Shown here one piece after another: positions 1-10,311 of a stretch of DNA of 64,000 bases (its first letter is position 1; each line of letters begins with the position of its first letter). The notes under the pieces are model-generated. The model made no database searches and was not told where the DNA came from. It saw nothing but the letters and a program-made list of their open reading frames with translations. The stretch spans positions 21,950,560 through 22,014,559 of the forward strand of contig OY821742.1 in NCBI GenBank assembly GCA_963682055.1, written 5' to 3'. The translations under genes and the position numbers were made by a program. This stretch comes from Primula veris. Lineage: Eukaryota; Streptophyta; Magnoliopsida; Ericales; Primulaceae.

Positions 1-2783
1 AATCATTCTCAACATCTTCACTCTGGGCACACTTGGCTTCAAGCGTCGAAACTTCCTCGATCACAACATCAATGTCACGTTGTATTTAAGATGCCATAGC
101 CCTCTCCTTCGCCAACGACGATTGGACTACGGCTTTTTCAGCTTCTAACTTCTCGATTTGCATAGTTATATTTGTGAGTAGTTCTTCTTGGTCAACGACA
201 TTAGCCTTGTGTTTACCTTGCTCACCAACCATAGCTGCGATCAGCCTACTCTTCTCTTCGATGGCCATTTTATGGATATCTCTGGAGTCTGCCTCTAAAG
301 ATGATAGCTGCACACTAAATTATCGAGCCCTTGAAAGCAAATCAAACACCTTCCTCCGCAGTAACGATAAATCCATGACCTTTGTATGCTCATCGCATTG
401 AGTATCGTTGTAACAACATCGTCTAGGAAACTCAAGTTTTCAACCGAGCACCTAGAAAGTTTTTGGGTAAATTCCTTCCACAAAGAGATGAGATACTTCT
501 TCGCATGTTCCGACGCAATATCTTCAGCACCGACAAATATAGAAGCAGCAGGGGAAGCTCGTGGATGCAAAGGTTTCGCTGGTAAAGCCCTTATCAAAGT
601 CTGGGGTTTATTTGAATTTCCTTTTCCAACCAATAAGTCACATTTTTTAATCTTGTTGAAAAGATCGAGAGAAGTTGGACCTTTGACGGATCCCTCACTA
701 CCATTTGAAGCCTTGTCTTCTTCATTGCCAAGTAAGTTCGATATATTTGTTGCAATAGGCAAGTCCAGCATAAATTTTTTGGCAAGCTCGAAATTATCAT
801 CCTTAAGACAATGAGATGCAAATGCAATAGTCAAAAACAATTATAAGGTTACACTTAAGTAAAAATTTTACGTAAGTAAAGTTCTCAAACGTACCCCATC
901 TAAGAGTGTGTCCTTTGGCACACCGCCGGCTGCAAGATCGACAACTTCTTTACGAGGAACGATTGCATTCATCTTCTTGCTCCGATGATGCGGTTCACTC
1001 CCGCTCAAGTTATCTTCTGGTTTGGCTCGAGGGGTAGAACGTTTTTCCGGTCAAAAATTTGTGATAGGGACTGGAGGTTTTGACTTTTTGATTTCAGGAA
1101 CCTCGACATCATTAGACACAGGCAGGTCAGAAATGATTTTCTTTATAGAAGATATTATAGTATCATGCCCGAAAAGTAGGTAGTTCCCATGCACTTTCTT
1201 CCAACAATCAACAAATGTACCACTTTTATACGTCCTCAGATCTGACACAAGAGGTGGAATAATTGCCTTGGAATCACTATAATCATTCATACTTGAGTCT
1301 CGAATAGTTTTTACCCGACTCGAACGGCACCAGTTGCCTAAACCCGAATTGTTGGCCGAATCGATGAGCATTGTATGGCTCCAATACAAAGCCATCCCCA
1401 TGTCATAGAGTTAATAAACACGAACGAATAGCGTCAACTCTCGGCCACTAGTCGACACTTAAAGGTTTTGCTTTAAGAAAATATGCAAGAGATTGTCGTC
1501 TACACTTAACAAACGAAGTCGCGTTCCAACAAATAGTATCACCAGAATAAATTAACTCACAAGCACGCTTGTCACCTAAGGATTTAGCACCTCCTTGACC
1601 AGAATACTTAGTCATCATCGGGTTATCCGGAGGCTGGGGTATCATGTAGTGGGTATCGAAGTAATAGGCCATCCACGCAAGAACATAATGAACATGAAGG
1701 TTAGCTTTTGACAAACCTGGTGTTGGGGAGTTCGAAATAGTATTCATTCCTCTATATATGGAAGCCAACACCGAATAGGCGAGACTAATATTTGTGTCAG
1801 GGGCCATTGAGGCAGTGGGTTTAAATATGGTAGGACGAATATGAAGATTGTTTCCTTCGGGTAAAACAAATGCGCATAGCCAACAAGATAAGAATGCCGC
1901 AAGATATACCTCCATAAACAGATGATCCAGGACACTGAGTAATGCAAAAGTCTATTTAGCACCCGACGACCAACCTTTGACATTTTTTATGACACTACTT
2001 GGATTTCTATGATACTTGGGACGCTTTACCTTGGATAGCGATTGCGGAGTGGGTTTGACGTGTCATAGATCACCCTTGAACCAAAAATCCACCCAATCGA
2101 CCATAGATACCTTATCTTTTTCTGTTCAGAAGGTGAAAAGCCGAAAACAAAAATCGACAAGCATGGGGCATTTTCGGATTATTATCGTTGGACCGTAATT
2201 TATCGGGGTAGGGGATGACCTCATCAAAAATTGAACCAAATACCGAAAGACCACTGATGGCATATAGATCCCAAAGTAAAATGGATTCTTCCCCCGCTGA
2301 AGTATGAAGAGAGTTGGTCTGGAAACACCACGACTCGCAAAAGGTACGGAGAAGGTCGATTTCCTTCTCATATGTAAAAAGGGACGCATAGATGGCATTG
2401 TACCAATCAGCATTTCTAAAAATAGAACACTCACGACCTAGGACGTCTTTCAACCACTCCCAATACTTCGGTATATAAGAAAATCTGCCGAGTATGTTTA
2501 GATTTGGGCTCCACCTCGCCTCTCCATTGATGATACGTCGGGCAAGGGTGTTGTACGGTTGATTTTTGGGATCCTTTTTGTTGAATGGCGACTCGAGGTA
2601 TATCTCTCCGTGTTTATCTTCGCGAGTCCATGCTTTAAATCTGGCAATACTTTCTAGCATCGGCCAAGCTCGGGCATGATGACCGGTCAACGGTTGATGG
2701 ATGGTCAGCAATGTCGTTTTCCCGACCATCTTGATGATTAATTTCTTTTCATTGCCGTTTCCCGCTAGCTCGTAGCTTGCCAT
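1..2783 (-). pseudogene. Plant mobile domain (PMD) family pseudogene, runs off the left edge
   Basis: Reading leftwards from an ATG at 2783, the pieces 2783-2112, 1915-1448, 1401-1051, 840-295 and 313-86 together resemble the aminotransferase-like/plant mobile domain family. The first piece has the family stretch WCFQTNSLHTSAGEES followed by LWDLYAISGL, and the second has YLAAFLSCWLCAFVLP and SVLASIYRGMNTI. The last two pieces are charged and probably coiled coil. A frame change just after about 2125, with TGA and TAG codons before 1915, separates the first two pieces, so the copy cannot encode one protein. Some later gaps may be introns. PMD proteins occur as host nuclear proteins and inside transposons. 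I cannot tell which this was, because no terminal repeats are visible and the 3' end lies outside the window. Confidence 0.72.
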
Positions 2784-3620
2784 GAAGATTTAAATGCTGC
2801 AATAAAATTGGTTAAGTTGTAGAAATTAAGAAGGGCCATTGGAAAATAGATGTAGATGTTTTATTATGGTCAAAGAAGAAAAAGACAGCAACAATTCAAA
2901 AAGAGTCGAGCTAATTTTTATAATTCGTATGGGCTAGATAACAATATTGACAACAACTCCAAAAAATTCGAGTCAATAATGTCAGGATTGTGACAACTTG
3001 AGTTCCGCCAACATCACAATAATTCTATAAAGCTCAAGTTACAACACAAGCAACAACTCAAAAAAAGAGACGAGCATGCACAAGCAACTATCGTGTAGAA
3101 TCGAGTTTGTTTTACAATGCCGGCAACGAATCTTAAAGAGATGAGCAAATTATCACTACATTGGCAAAAATCCCTAAAGATCGAGCCAAAACAAAGATTC
3201 TATGCTAGCTTGCTTAATTGCAATATTGGCAAACGACTACAAAGAGAAGAGCCAATCATCAAGCCTTTACGATTCTGGGCTTCATCGACATCAACAACAA
3301 TCTAAGGATTGAGCTAACATTGTCCCTCCTCCAGTAACTAGTAAGGCTATCCTGCTAAATTTATTTTAAACGTTTTTGCATACTAAAAATAACTCTTTTT
3401 CTAAATTATCAAGGTTATAAAGTTTTACATCGTTTCTGTAAATAAATAAAAATGTTGCAAAGTCGACATATATTTTATTTTCTTTAAAAAAAATAAATCA
3501 TTTCCTTTTGATATCTGGCATAAAAGTTTACATACTAAGAACGTCATGAATATGATTAATTGACAATAAGGGTGTGGTCCTTTTTTTTCTTGGAAAGAAA
3601 ATAAGTTGACTTTGTCCTAA
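2784..3620. other. Non-coding spacer upstream of the PMD pseudogene
   Basis: A+T-rich sequence with short degenerate repeats of a gagc/caacaactc type between about 2920 and 3310. There is no coding pattern above chance and no terminal repeats. It would contain the promoter of the PMD locus, but I recognise no convincing element. Confidence 0.5.
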
Positions 3621-3714
3621 TTCTTTTTAGGATAAATTAACAAAACATACTACTTTTGAAAAAAAATTAACAATAACATACCCAAAAATTTCTAATTAAC
3701 AAAAAACATACCAA

Positions 3715-3805
3715 AAATTTCATACCCTTATTCCAAAAGTTCATACCCTTATTCCAAAAGTTCATACCCTTATTTTAAAAATTCATACCCTAATTTGTAT
3801 ATTTC
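3715..3805. repeat. Left part of the minisatellite that element A inserted into
   Basis: Units of about 21-23 bases of the form tcatacccttattccaaaag, varying to cataccctaatttgtatattt. The array stops at 3805 where the LTR of element A begins and resumes at 35157 after the other LTR. This shows directly that A interrupted a pre-existing array. ATTTC at 3801-3805 is the target duplication. Confidence 0.8.
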
Positions 3806-4337
3806 TGATAAAACCATAACTTTTGTCGGTGGCGTTAGGTTTTTCAACAATGATATAATATTAAATATATAATAAATGGTGAACACTTCGGGATTTTTAT
3901 TATTATTCGGCAATCACCGTTGATCGGATTACAATTTCCTTATAACAATCATGCTCGACTTTAACTATTTGATCTCTCATCTTGATCTTTCTCCTTCTTC
4001 TTCGGTACTCGGTTCTTTCTCAGTTCGGTTTATGTCTTGATGTGACAAGCTTTTGGCTAGTTTCTCTCTTTTCTCTACTTCTCTCTATATTTTTTGGATA
4101 GATTTTCTGGTCCCTTTCTTGGGGGGATACTTGGCTATTTATAGGCTATTATGCCTCCTAGGATGTTGACAAATGTCTCCATCTCATGGGTTTTATCAGA
4201 TATGGGTCTCTAGTTAAATGGGCTTGGGCTTTTTGTAAAGGAGGTGATAACCCATTAAGCGTTGGATACCCAGTTATGATATATGGGCTGATTAAGACCC
4301 GAATAGAATATTTGGGTCTAATTTTTATGTTCTATCA
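3806..4337 (-). repeat. Element A, 3' LTR (532 bp)
   Basis: Matches 34628-35156 almost throughout. On the minus strand it starts TGATAGAACAT and ends GGTTTTATCA. A TATA-like TATAAATAGCC lies near 4137-4147 on the minus strand and probably belongs to the LTR promoter. Just inside the element on the minus strand is the purine-rich tract GAGGAAGTCAGGGAGCAC, the likely polypurine tract, at about 4338-4360. Confidence 0.9.
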
Positions 4338-4576
4338 AGTGCTCCCTGACTTCCTCGGCGTGGTTTCCACGTCGAGGGAATCATGATTGGTCTGCCGAAG
4401 AGATTACTTCGGTTTACCTGTTCCCTATGTTTCATTCGGCAAATGCCCCTATTTATAAATGATCCTTTGGACCAATTTATTGTCTTGGGAACTTGCAAAT
4501 TTGCTATTTGACTTTGATAAGACCCTTGGTATCTTTCTTCGAAGCAACCCGTGACCTTTCTTAAACATCCCCTTAT

Positions 4577-4583
4577 TATAAAA
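4577..4583 (+). promoter_or_regulatory. TATA box of antisense gene g1 (copy A)
   Basis: TATAAAA lies 61 bases before the g1 ATG. Copy B has TATAAAG at the matching place (32017-32023, minus). Confidence 0.6.
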
Positions 4584-4637
4584 AGGGAATACCCTTCCTA
4601 CAATTACTTATTCCATCACCACCTTGCTTGTGAATTA

Positions 4638-4949
4638 ATGGCTTCTCCCAATTGTTCTACTGGAGACAATTCTTCAGATTATGTCGCTTACTTGGAGAAT
4701 GAAGTCAAGAAGGCTCGCGTTATGAAAAAGAAATTGGCGGACGTGACAAAAAGGCTATCTGATATGGACATAGCTCATCACTTGACGATGGCTGACCTTG
4801 ATCGGGCCTTTGAACGTATAAAGAGGCTCGAGGCTTCTCTGGCTAAGCAAAAGGCAGCAAAAAGGGCCTATAAGCTTGCTTTTAAGGAGTTGCATGCTCG
4901 GTCTAAACCGAGTTCGGATGACGATGAAGGAAGCTCTTCCTCGGAATAA
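4638..4949 (+). CDS. Antisense gene g1 (copy A): small coiled-coil protein, 103 aa
   Basis: An intact ORF from an ATG to TAA, opposite in strand to gag-pol of its element. The protein starts MASPN, then has a Ser/Asp-rich stretch, heptad-like helices (YLENEVKKAR, FERIKRLEASLAKQKAAKRA), the motif KRAYKLAFKELHARSK and a Ser/Glu-rich tail. It is probably a soluble coiled-coil protein, with no membrane segment or known catalytic motif. It is paralogous to g2, which shares MASP, GDN, YVAxLExEV and KRAYKLAxKExxARSK. A TATA box lies 61 bases upstream and an AATAAA near 5020 downstream. Copy B has the same length. Between copies, by eye over about 90 codons, roughly 16 changes are synonymous and 11 are replacements, which suggests past purifying selection. 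Function unknown. Confidence 0.72.
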   Translation: MASPNCSTGDNSSDYVAYLENEVKKARVMKKKLADVTKRLSDMDIAHHLTMADLDRAFERIKRLEASLAKQKAAKRAYKLAFKELHARSKPSSDDDEGSSSSE

Positions 4950-5182
4950 TTAGTCGTTTATGATTTTTTTTGTATTGGATATTATCTCCAAGTTGTAACT
5001 GAACTATTGAAAATATTAATAAAATATTTTTTTATTATCGCTCTTGTCTGTTTATCTTCTTGGTACCTTATTGGATGACTTAATGGGATTTGAACTGTTG
5101 TAGTTAGCCATAAATTCTCTTGGGAAGCTCAAGAGGTTGTCTTTCTTCGAGATGACCTTTGATCTACCCCATTGTTTCTTCC

Positions 5183-5190
5183 TATAAAAA
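5183..5190 (+). promoter_or_regulatory. TATA box of antisense gene g2 (copy A)
   Basis: TATAAAAA lies 57 bases before the g2 ATG. The copy B counterpart is at 31410-31417 (minus). Confidence 0.6.
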
Positions 5191-5239
5191 GGGACTGTCC
5201 CTATTTTTTTTGTGCAACTCCTTCTTTATTAACGAACAA

Positions 5240-5575
5240 ATGGCTTCTCCTCGTGAAAATAGTGGTGACAACCTTCCTGAATATGTTGCCCATCTCGAGG
5301 AGGAGGTTAGGAGGACTCGTATCCTCGAAAGGAGGGTTGCCTCTTTAACCGTGGAGGCTCGCCGAGCTGCTGAGATGGATGAGCGCTTGGAGGCAATGGA
5401 GAGTGAATATCAGAGGTCTCTGATCGACAATATTTGGGCTCGTGCTCGGATCAAAGAGCTGGAGGCTTCTAGAGAGAGGCATATTGCTTCCAAGAGGGCT
5501 TATAAATTGGCCCTCAAGGAAGTGTATGCTCGGTCCAAGAAGAGGACCGAGGATGAAGCTGGTCCTACAAAATAA
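5240..5575 (+). CDS. Antisense gene g2 (copy A): small coiled-coil protein, 111 aa
   Basis: An intact ORF from an ATG in the context aacaaATGG. The protein is mostly charged helix: YVAHLEEEVRRTR, RRAAEMDERLEAMESEYQRS, and ARIKELEASRERHIASKRAYK followed by LALKEVYARSK. It is clearly a paralogue of g1, so the pair arose by duplication. It has its own TATA box and a run of AATAAA near 5627. Copy B (31360-31052) is intact but ends nine residues earlier. No catalytic or targeting motif is visible. It lies antisense between pol and the 3' LTR of element A. Confidence 0.72.
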   Translation: MASPRENSGDNLPEYVAHLEEEVRRTRILERRVASLTVEARRAAEMDERLEAMESEYQRSLIDNIWARARIKELEASRERHIASKRAYKLALKEVYARSKKRTEDEAGPTK

Positions 5576-6080
5576 CTCTCTTTTCCTTTCTTTTTTGTAA
5601 TGTAATTTTTTCGAGTAGCATCTTGTAATAAATTTCCCCTTGATTATTGGAAAATTTTCTTTTTCTTGCTTTTATTTGAATTATTCTCCCAATGCAATTA
5701 ATTTGACTGCGCACGCTTGTGGATTCATTAATGCTTTTTCTTGGGCCTTGCGTTTGACCTTATCCATTGAACCTTCTGAATCTTTGTATCTAGGGACTGA
5801 GGGGATTTCTCGAGCCCTGTGCACAAATCTTATCCTTTATATCCTAATATTGTTGCACTTTTTCCAGATTGACACGTGCAGAGGCTTTTCGAATTTTACC
5901 CTCTTTAAATACTGGCATGAATCCAAGCGTTTCTTCTCAACAGACGCCTCTTTTTATAATGAATGGTTGCAACTCCCCACTTTTAATTTCTCAACAGGCG
6001 CATCTTTTAATTACCCTCGTTTTCCCAAATCTCTTGGCGAACGGTTGCACTTCCCCACACTAATCCTTCCTTAATTTTTC

Positions 6081-6088
6081 TATAAATA
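6081..6088 (+). promoter_or_regulatory. TATA box of antisense gene g3 (copy A)
   Basis: TATAAATA lies 92 bases before the g3 ATG. The copy B counterpart is at 30571-30578 (minus). Confidence 0.6.
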
Positions 6089-6172
6089 CCTTCCTGAGAT
6101 ATGGATTTCCTCACAATCTCACCCCTATCTCTCTTCATCATATATAGAATTTTATCTTTTAACCTCCTAAAA

Positions 6173-6466
6173 ATGGAAGGTTCTCCAACCAAATCTGCAT
6201 TGGTTATGCAAGTGGAGGCTTTTGAAGCCTCCTATGGCCATGCACTAAAGCTGTTGAAGGATTCTGAAGAGGAGTTAAAGGTGATGCGTTATCACCATAC
6301 CGAGATGGTTCGGGAATTGACTTGGCTAAGGTCCGAGCTGGATTATTGCCGACGTGCTCGTCGGTCTCTAGTCGAAGAGAATGAGGTGTTGAGGGGGAAT
6401 CGGACACTTAGAGACAGGGATGTCTCTGCCGGTCCATCTCATCGATACCGATCGACTTCCCCCTAG
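6173..6466 (+). CDS. Antisense gene g3 (copy A): small coiled-coil protein, 97 aa
   Basis: An intact ORF. I chose the ATG at 6173 (context aaaaATGGAAGG) because it sits just downstream of a conserved TATA box and the copy B ORF has the same start and length. The protein has a short N-terminus, a long helix with heptad character (LKLLKDSEEELKVMRYHHTE, then a Trp-Leu-Arg segment and ARRSLVEENEVLRGN) and a Ser/Arg-rich end. It resembles g1 and g2 only in general build. An upstream extension in the same frame lacks support. It is followed by a long pyrimidine-rich tract. Function unknown. Confidence 0.7.
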   Translation: MEGSPTKSALVMQVEAFEASYGHALKLLKDSEEELKVMRYHHTEMVRELTWLRSELDYCRRARRSLVEENEVLRGNRTLRDRDVSAGPSHRYRSTSP

Positions 6467-7231
6467 CCTTGCCCTTTTTCTTTTCTTCATCTTCTCTCCC
6501 ATCACTCTTTTTCTTTCTCTTTTTTTTTTTTGTTTTGTTCCTTTTACTTTCTTTTTATTTTTCTCAGTTTCCTTCATTTCTTCCTCTTCCTCTTCTTGCA
6601 CTCTTCTTCTTTTCTGTTTTATGCTTTGTTCTCTTCTTTTTCTTTTTTCCCTTTTTCTCTTCTTCTGCACCACTATGATGTAACAATCAACCCTGTGATC
6701 CTAAGGGTTTTGTGTTACTTCTAGGGTTTTTGTCATTTTTCATTTTCCTCTTCTTGCTTTTCACTTCTTTTTTATGTTCCTCTTCATTCTCTTCTTCCAC
6801 TTCCCCATCGCCTCCTTCCTTCATGCATCCTGTTCGATGGGTTTGCCGACATAGTTGATCTTCTGCAATAGATTTTTCTTTTGATGTTATTCTCGGATGT
6901 AATAGACCTCGATGTAATAGATTTTCTTTCGATGTAGTCCCCTGATGTAATAGTTTTTTCCTTTGATGTCCTATGATGTAATGAACAGTGATGTATATCT
7001 CATCTTATTAATGAAAATTTCCTTTGCCCCTTTATCTTGCCCTTCTATTATCTTACACTTCTTTTTATGTTGCACTTGTGGTTTGTCTTTTTCTGGAACG
7101 TAGGCTTACTCGATTGTCTTCTCTCTTTTATTTCTTACTGTACCGGTGCCATGTGATATCTGAGACATGGCAGGCTGGTCAAACAGGCATGTTCCCAAGC
7201 ATTGTCAGATAATACCATACTATCTTTGCTC
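6467..7231 (+). other. Pyrimidine-rich 3' flank of g3 and spacer before g4
   Basis: 6470-6670 is almost entirely C and T on the plus strand, and apparent ORFs there are low-complexity artefacts. 6830-7020 has a repeated gatgtaatagat motif and probable polyadenylation signals. The matching region of copy B (29540-30190) is purine-rich on the plus strand, so the feature is shared by the family. Confidence 0.5.
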
Positions 7232-7239
7232 TATAAATA
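7232..7239 (+). promoter_or_regulatory. TATA box of antisense gene g4 (copy A)
   Basis: TATAAATA lies 99 bases before the g4 ATG. The copy B counterpart is at 29531-29538 (minus). Confidence 0.6.
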
Positions 7240-7330
7240 CTCTTCAACCTTTATTCAGAATATATCTTTTTCCATACTGTGTTTGCTTCTCTTTCATTTC
7301 TCATCTCCTTCTGTATAATAACTTTTCCTA

Positions 7331-7810
7331 ATGTCTGAGCCCGTGGTGAGATATCATGCTCAGATGAAGGACTTGGATGCTGAGGTATCTTGGGTCCGTC
7401 ATAGAATGGCTAAGCTTGAGAATGAGTATGGTGTCCTGGCTTTGAGTTTGTACAACTCTCACCCCGAGGAGACAATTAAATGGACCCAGATTTCGGCCTT
7501 GAGTCGTGAACTTGACCACCTATTGGAGCGTAGGAACACTCTGGCCAACTCCTGGTATGAAGCCGAGGAGATTTGGGATCATGCTCCGAATGAGTTTGAT
7601 AACTCCCCTCAAGGCCTCGCTAGTATGACTGTTAAAAATGCTCGGCTTAAAGAACAAGTTACTGCCCTTATTGGCGAGAACGCATACCTTGCCCGGGAGA
7701 ATGAATGCTTGGTCGTCATGAACGACTCATATGAAGCTCGGTTAGCTAGCTCTGCTCGGGCGACTTCCTCTTGGTCTGGCAGTTCTGTTGTCCCACCCAC
7801 TAATCCTTGA
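7331..7810 (+). CDS. Antisense gene g4 (copy A): coiled-coil protein, 159 aa
   Basis: An intact ORF from ATG (MSEPVVRYHAQMKDLD) to TGA. Helical, charged segments alternate with a central Trp-containing part (LANSWYEAEEIWDHAPNEFD) and a second coiled coil (NARLKEQVTALIGENAYLAR, ENECLVVMNDSYEARL). The tail is Ser/Pro-rich. There are no membrane or catalytic motifs. Copy B (29452 down to about 28974) is frameshifted by a one-base deletion near 29158, so copy A is the better reference. It has its own TATA box and lies antisense to its element. Function unknown. Confidence 0.7.
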   Translation: MSEPVVRYHAQMKDLDAEVSWVRHRMAKLENEYGVLALSLYNSHPEETIKWTQISALSRELDHLLERRNTLANSWYEAEEIWDHAPNEFDNSPQGLASMTVKNARLKEQVTALIGENAYLARENECLVVMNDSYEARLASSARATSSWSGSSVVPPTNP

Positions 7811-7953
7811 TTAGATTAGTCTATTTTTCTTATTTTCTGTTTTGGAACTTGTATTAGAACAATTGTATCTTTTCGTATTTCGTGCCTGTCTTATGAACCG
7901 TTGCAACGCCTCGTACTTTGTGCCTTTTCGTTTTTTGAACCCTTGAATTTCTT

Positions 7954-7960
7954 TATAAAT
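7954..7960 (+). promoter_or_regulatory. TATA box of antisense gene g5 (copy A)
   Basis: TATAAAT lies 82 bases before the g5 ATG. The copy B counterpart is at 28818-28824 (minus). Confidence 0.55.
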
Positions 7961-8035
7961 GCTCCCTATTGCCTGTACTTCATTATCCAATCTCCTTTTC
8001 TCTCTCTTGTTTCTTCTAACTTGCTTTTGTTTAAG

Positions 8036-8400
8036 ATGGCTCCCATCACTAGACCTCCAAAAAGAAAGCCCTTATGGAAGAGGAGCCTACTTTTTTGCTA
8101 CCTCGTCCCCCTGGTTTCGGAGAAGAGGATTTGACACCTCTTCAGCTAAAAGAAATTGAGATGTCGTGGCTGAAGCACGATCTCAAGTGTGCTCAGACCG
8201 AAATGAGGCGGTTCCAACAGTACTGGAAGGAGGACAGCGCTGCTCGTTTTGAAGCCGAGCAGAAGTGCAAGTCTCAATCTCATGCTTTAAAACAGGTGGA
8301 GATTGGCATTTCTCATTTAATTAGGGAAAAAGAGCGTCTGGAGGAGCTCTTGGCGAAGAAGGATGCCGAGGAAGGTGGTAGTTCTAGGGCTCAGAATTAG
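8036..8400 (+). pseudogene. Antisense gene g5 (copy A): coiled-coil gene with a 4-bp deletion
   Basis: The ATG at 8036 (MAPITR) matches copy B. Just after 8053 copy A lacks four bases present in B, which shifts the frame. The remainder from an internal ATG at 8074 is open and matches B closely (PGFGEEDLTPLQLKEIEMSW, then LREKERLEELLAKKDAEEGG-type coiled coil). Either the protein is lost or translation starts at 8074, giving 108 aa. AATAAA at about 8475 may be the polyadenylation signal. The intact form is at 28737-28375. Confidence 0.65.
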
Positions 8401-9049
8401 AGAAGTATTCTAGTGTTGAAGTTGTAATTTTTATTTTTTTCCGTTGTAACTGGTTGTTTTCCCCTTTGTGGATGAATAAAACTTGTGTTTTGCAATTCGA
8501 TCCTGTCTATTTTATTTGCTTTGCCTTTATGTTGATATATTTCGATGTCTTAGTATCGGACACCGAGCATGGTGCACCGTGGTTATCCCCCCGGAGAGCG
8601 TTGTTAGAGTTGATGCTCAAATGCCGTCAAGCTAGGAACGGTCTCCGTCCACCTTGTTCGGTGTGCATTTCGGGTAAGACATGGTTTGGCATCGAGGAAC
8701 TTAATCGGAGAACATCCTCGGTTTGGTAATATTGGTAGCGTTTGCAGGAAGCATTTCGTGGTAGGGTCCACTGGCCGTTTATTTAGGTGTAATGATGTGA
8801 ACTGCCTTGGTTAGTGGGATATACTATCTGATGTGTCAAGATCTGGAGCGTTTACTTGTCGAAAACAGTAGCGGTTGTGGACTTTTCTATTGTTGGAAAA
8901 AAGGTAAACTTCTGTCACACGAAAGGACGGTTATTATTTTATTCTTTCTGTGGCTCCACTCTTTTTAACTGTGCGAAGTAATCCCTTTAGTTTTTTACCT
9001 CATAATTTGCTGAAGAAAAATATCTATTCTCCCTCACTTGCTCGTGATC
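8401..9049 (+). other. Probable promoter and 5' UTR region of antisense gene I (copy A)
   Basis: No ORF is supported here. Blocks such as gaggtaaac/ctgtcacacgaaagg and ttattattttattctttc are conserved with copy B (27840-27860 region, minus). This fits a shared promoter and leader ahead of the conserved first exon. I cannot identify a TATA box with confidence. Confidence 0.4.
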
Positions 9050-9249
9050 ATGACTGTAAGTATCTTCGTATTTTGTGGTTTGCTTGTTTGGATACTTCTG
9101 TGATTAGGATTCGTATTTGATTTGTGGTTGTGGTCATATTTGGTCTTAGTTGTCTATATTTGTCTGTCTAGGTTGTTGAGTAGTGGTTTTTCTTCTTGTA
9201 TAGGATATTTGTTGGGTTGATGGAAAACTTTTTAGGGTTTCTATCAATT

Positions 9250-9268
9250 GGGGGGGGGGGGGGGGGGG
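9250..9268 (+). repeat. Poly-G run in intron 1 of gene I (copy A)
   Basis: About 19 consecutive G residues. The matching part of copy B has only a short C run on the plus strand (about 27431-27436). The length should be treated as approximate, because such homopolymers are prone to slippage and sequencing error. Confidence 0.8.
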
Positions 9269-10236
9269 TGTTGTCGTGTCATGTGTTTTGGGATTAGTAT
9301 TTTGATGGACTTGTGATGATGTTTGGATAGGAAATTTTGACCCAATGTCTGGCCCAAGTTGGCACATTTGTGGAAGAGGAATTTAAGAGGCTCGCCGGAA
9401 TACCGGATAACATACACATTCGGCTGCCTGTCTCTGATGAGGAGGTGTTGGGATATGTCCCTGCCGGCGAGGTAGCTGTGTGTTCCTCAGCCTTCTTCAC
9501 TGGGGGTCTTAGACTTCCGTTTACGGATTGGGTGGCTTCGTTCTTTGAGGCCGTCCAGATAGCTCCGGCCCAACTCGCTCTGAATGGTTACCGAACCTTG
9601 ATCGGTATTCAAAGGTTGTCGGAAGTATCGGGGATAGCCATTGAACTGAAAGATGTATTCGGGGTCTACAGCTTGAGTTTCGAGCGCCGCAGTTCGTATT
9701 TGAAGACATTGCGCGCATTCTCCCGGCTGGTAATTGGGTTGCCGGACACCAACAAAGAACATAACCTTGGTGTTGTGATTACGTCCGGGGAATGGGGCTG
9801 TGCAGGACACCAGATCCCTGGACCTGTGACCACAGCTCCTGCTATTCCAGACCTCGGCGCTCCCAATGTTGAGGCTCTCTTAGCGCTTTGGAAATGGTGG
9901 GGGCCTGGGCCTACCAAGGATCCGGCAAGCCGTTCTGCTCCCCTGCTACTTGGTTACCCTGCGGGGCCAGTGACCAAGGGGAATCCTGCCCCCGAGATCC
10001 CTAAAGAGCCCGAGGAGGAATTCGTAAAAGTTGTCAGGGCTCGAAGTGCTGCTCGGGGAGGGAAAAAGCCCACTCGTTCTAAGCGCCGAGCATCGGACCC
10101 CGCTGTTGGCACCCCGAAGAGGGCTAGAGGGGTTGAGACCTCAGGTAATGTGGAGGTTGCGGATGTTGGCAGGTGTGTAGAGGTGGTCGCATCGTCCCAA
10201 GGTGATACCACCGAGGAGGTTGTTGCGAATCTCGAT

Positions 10237-10311
10237 GTAAGTGTATTTGTTTTGGTTAATAGTTGCCTTTTGACTCTGTTGTTCCCTACTTTATATGCTA
10301 TCTTGTTTCAG
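10237..10311 (+). other. Intron 2 of gene I (copy A), 75 bp, divisible by three
   Basis: It begins GTAAGTG and ends CTTGTTTCAG after a pyrimidine-rich stretch. It contains no stop codon in frame, so an unspliced reading would also be open. The matching intron in copy B (26356-26444) is 89 bp and does contain stops, which supports real splicing. Confidence 0.7.

Noticed and set aside
6420..6724. Long hydrophobic Phe/Ser/Leu-rich ORFs on the plus strand and Lys/Arg-rich ORFs on the minus strand
   Set aside because: They come from one long C/T tract downstream of g3. The composition alone produces them, and they mirror each other.
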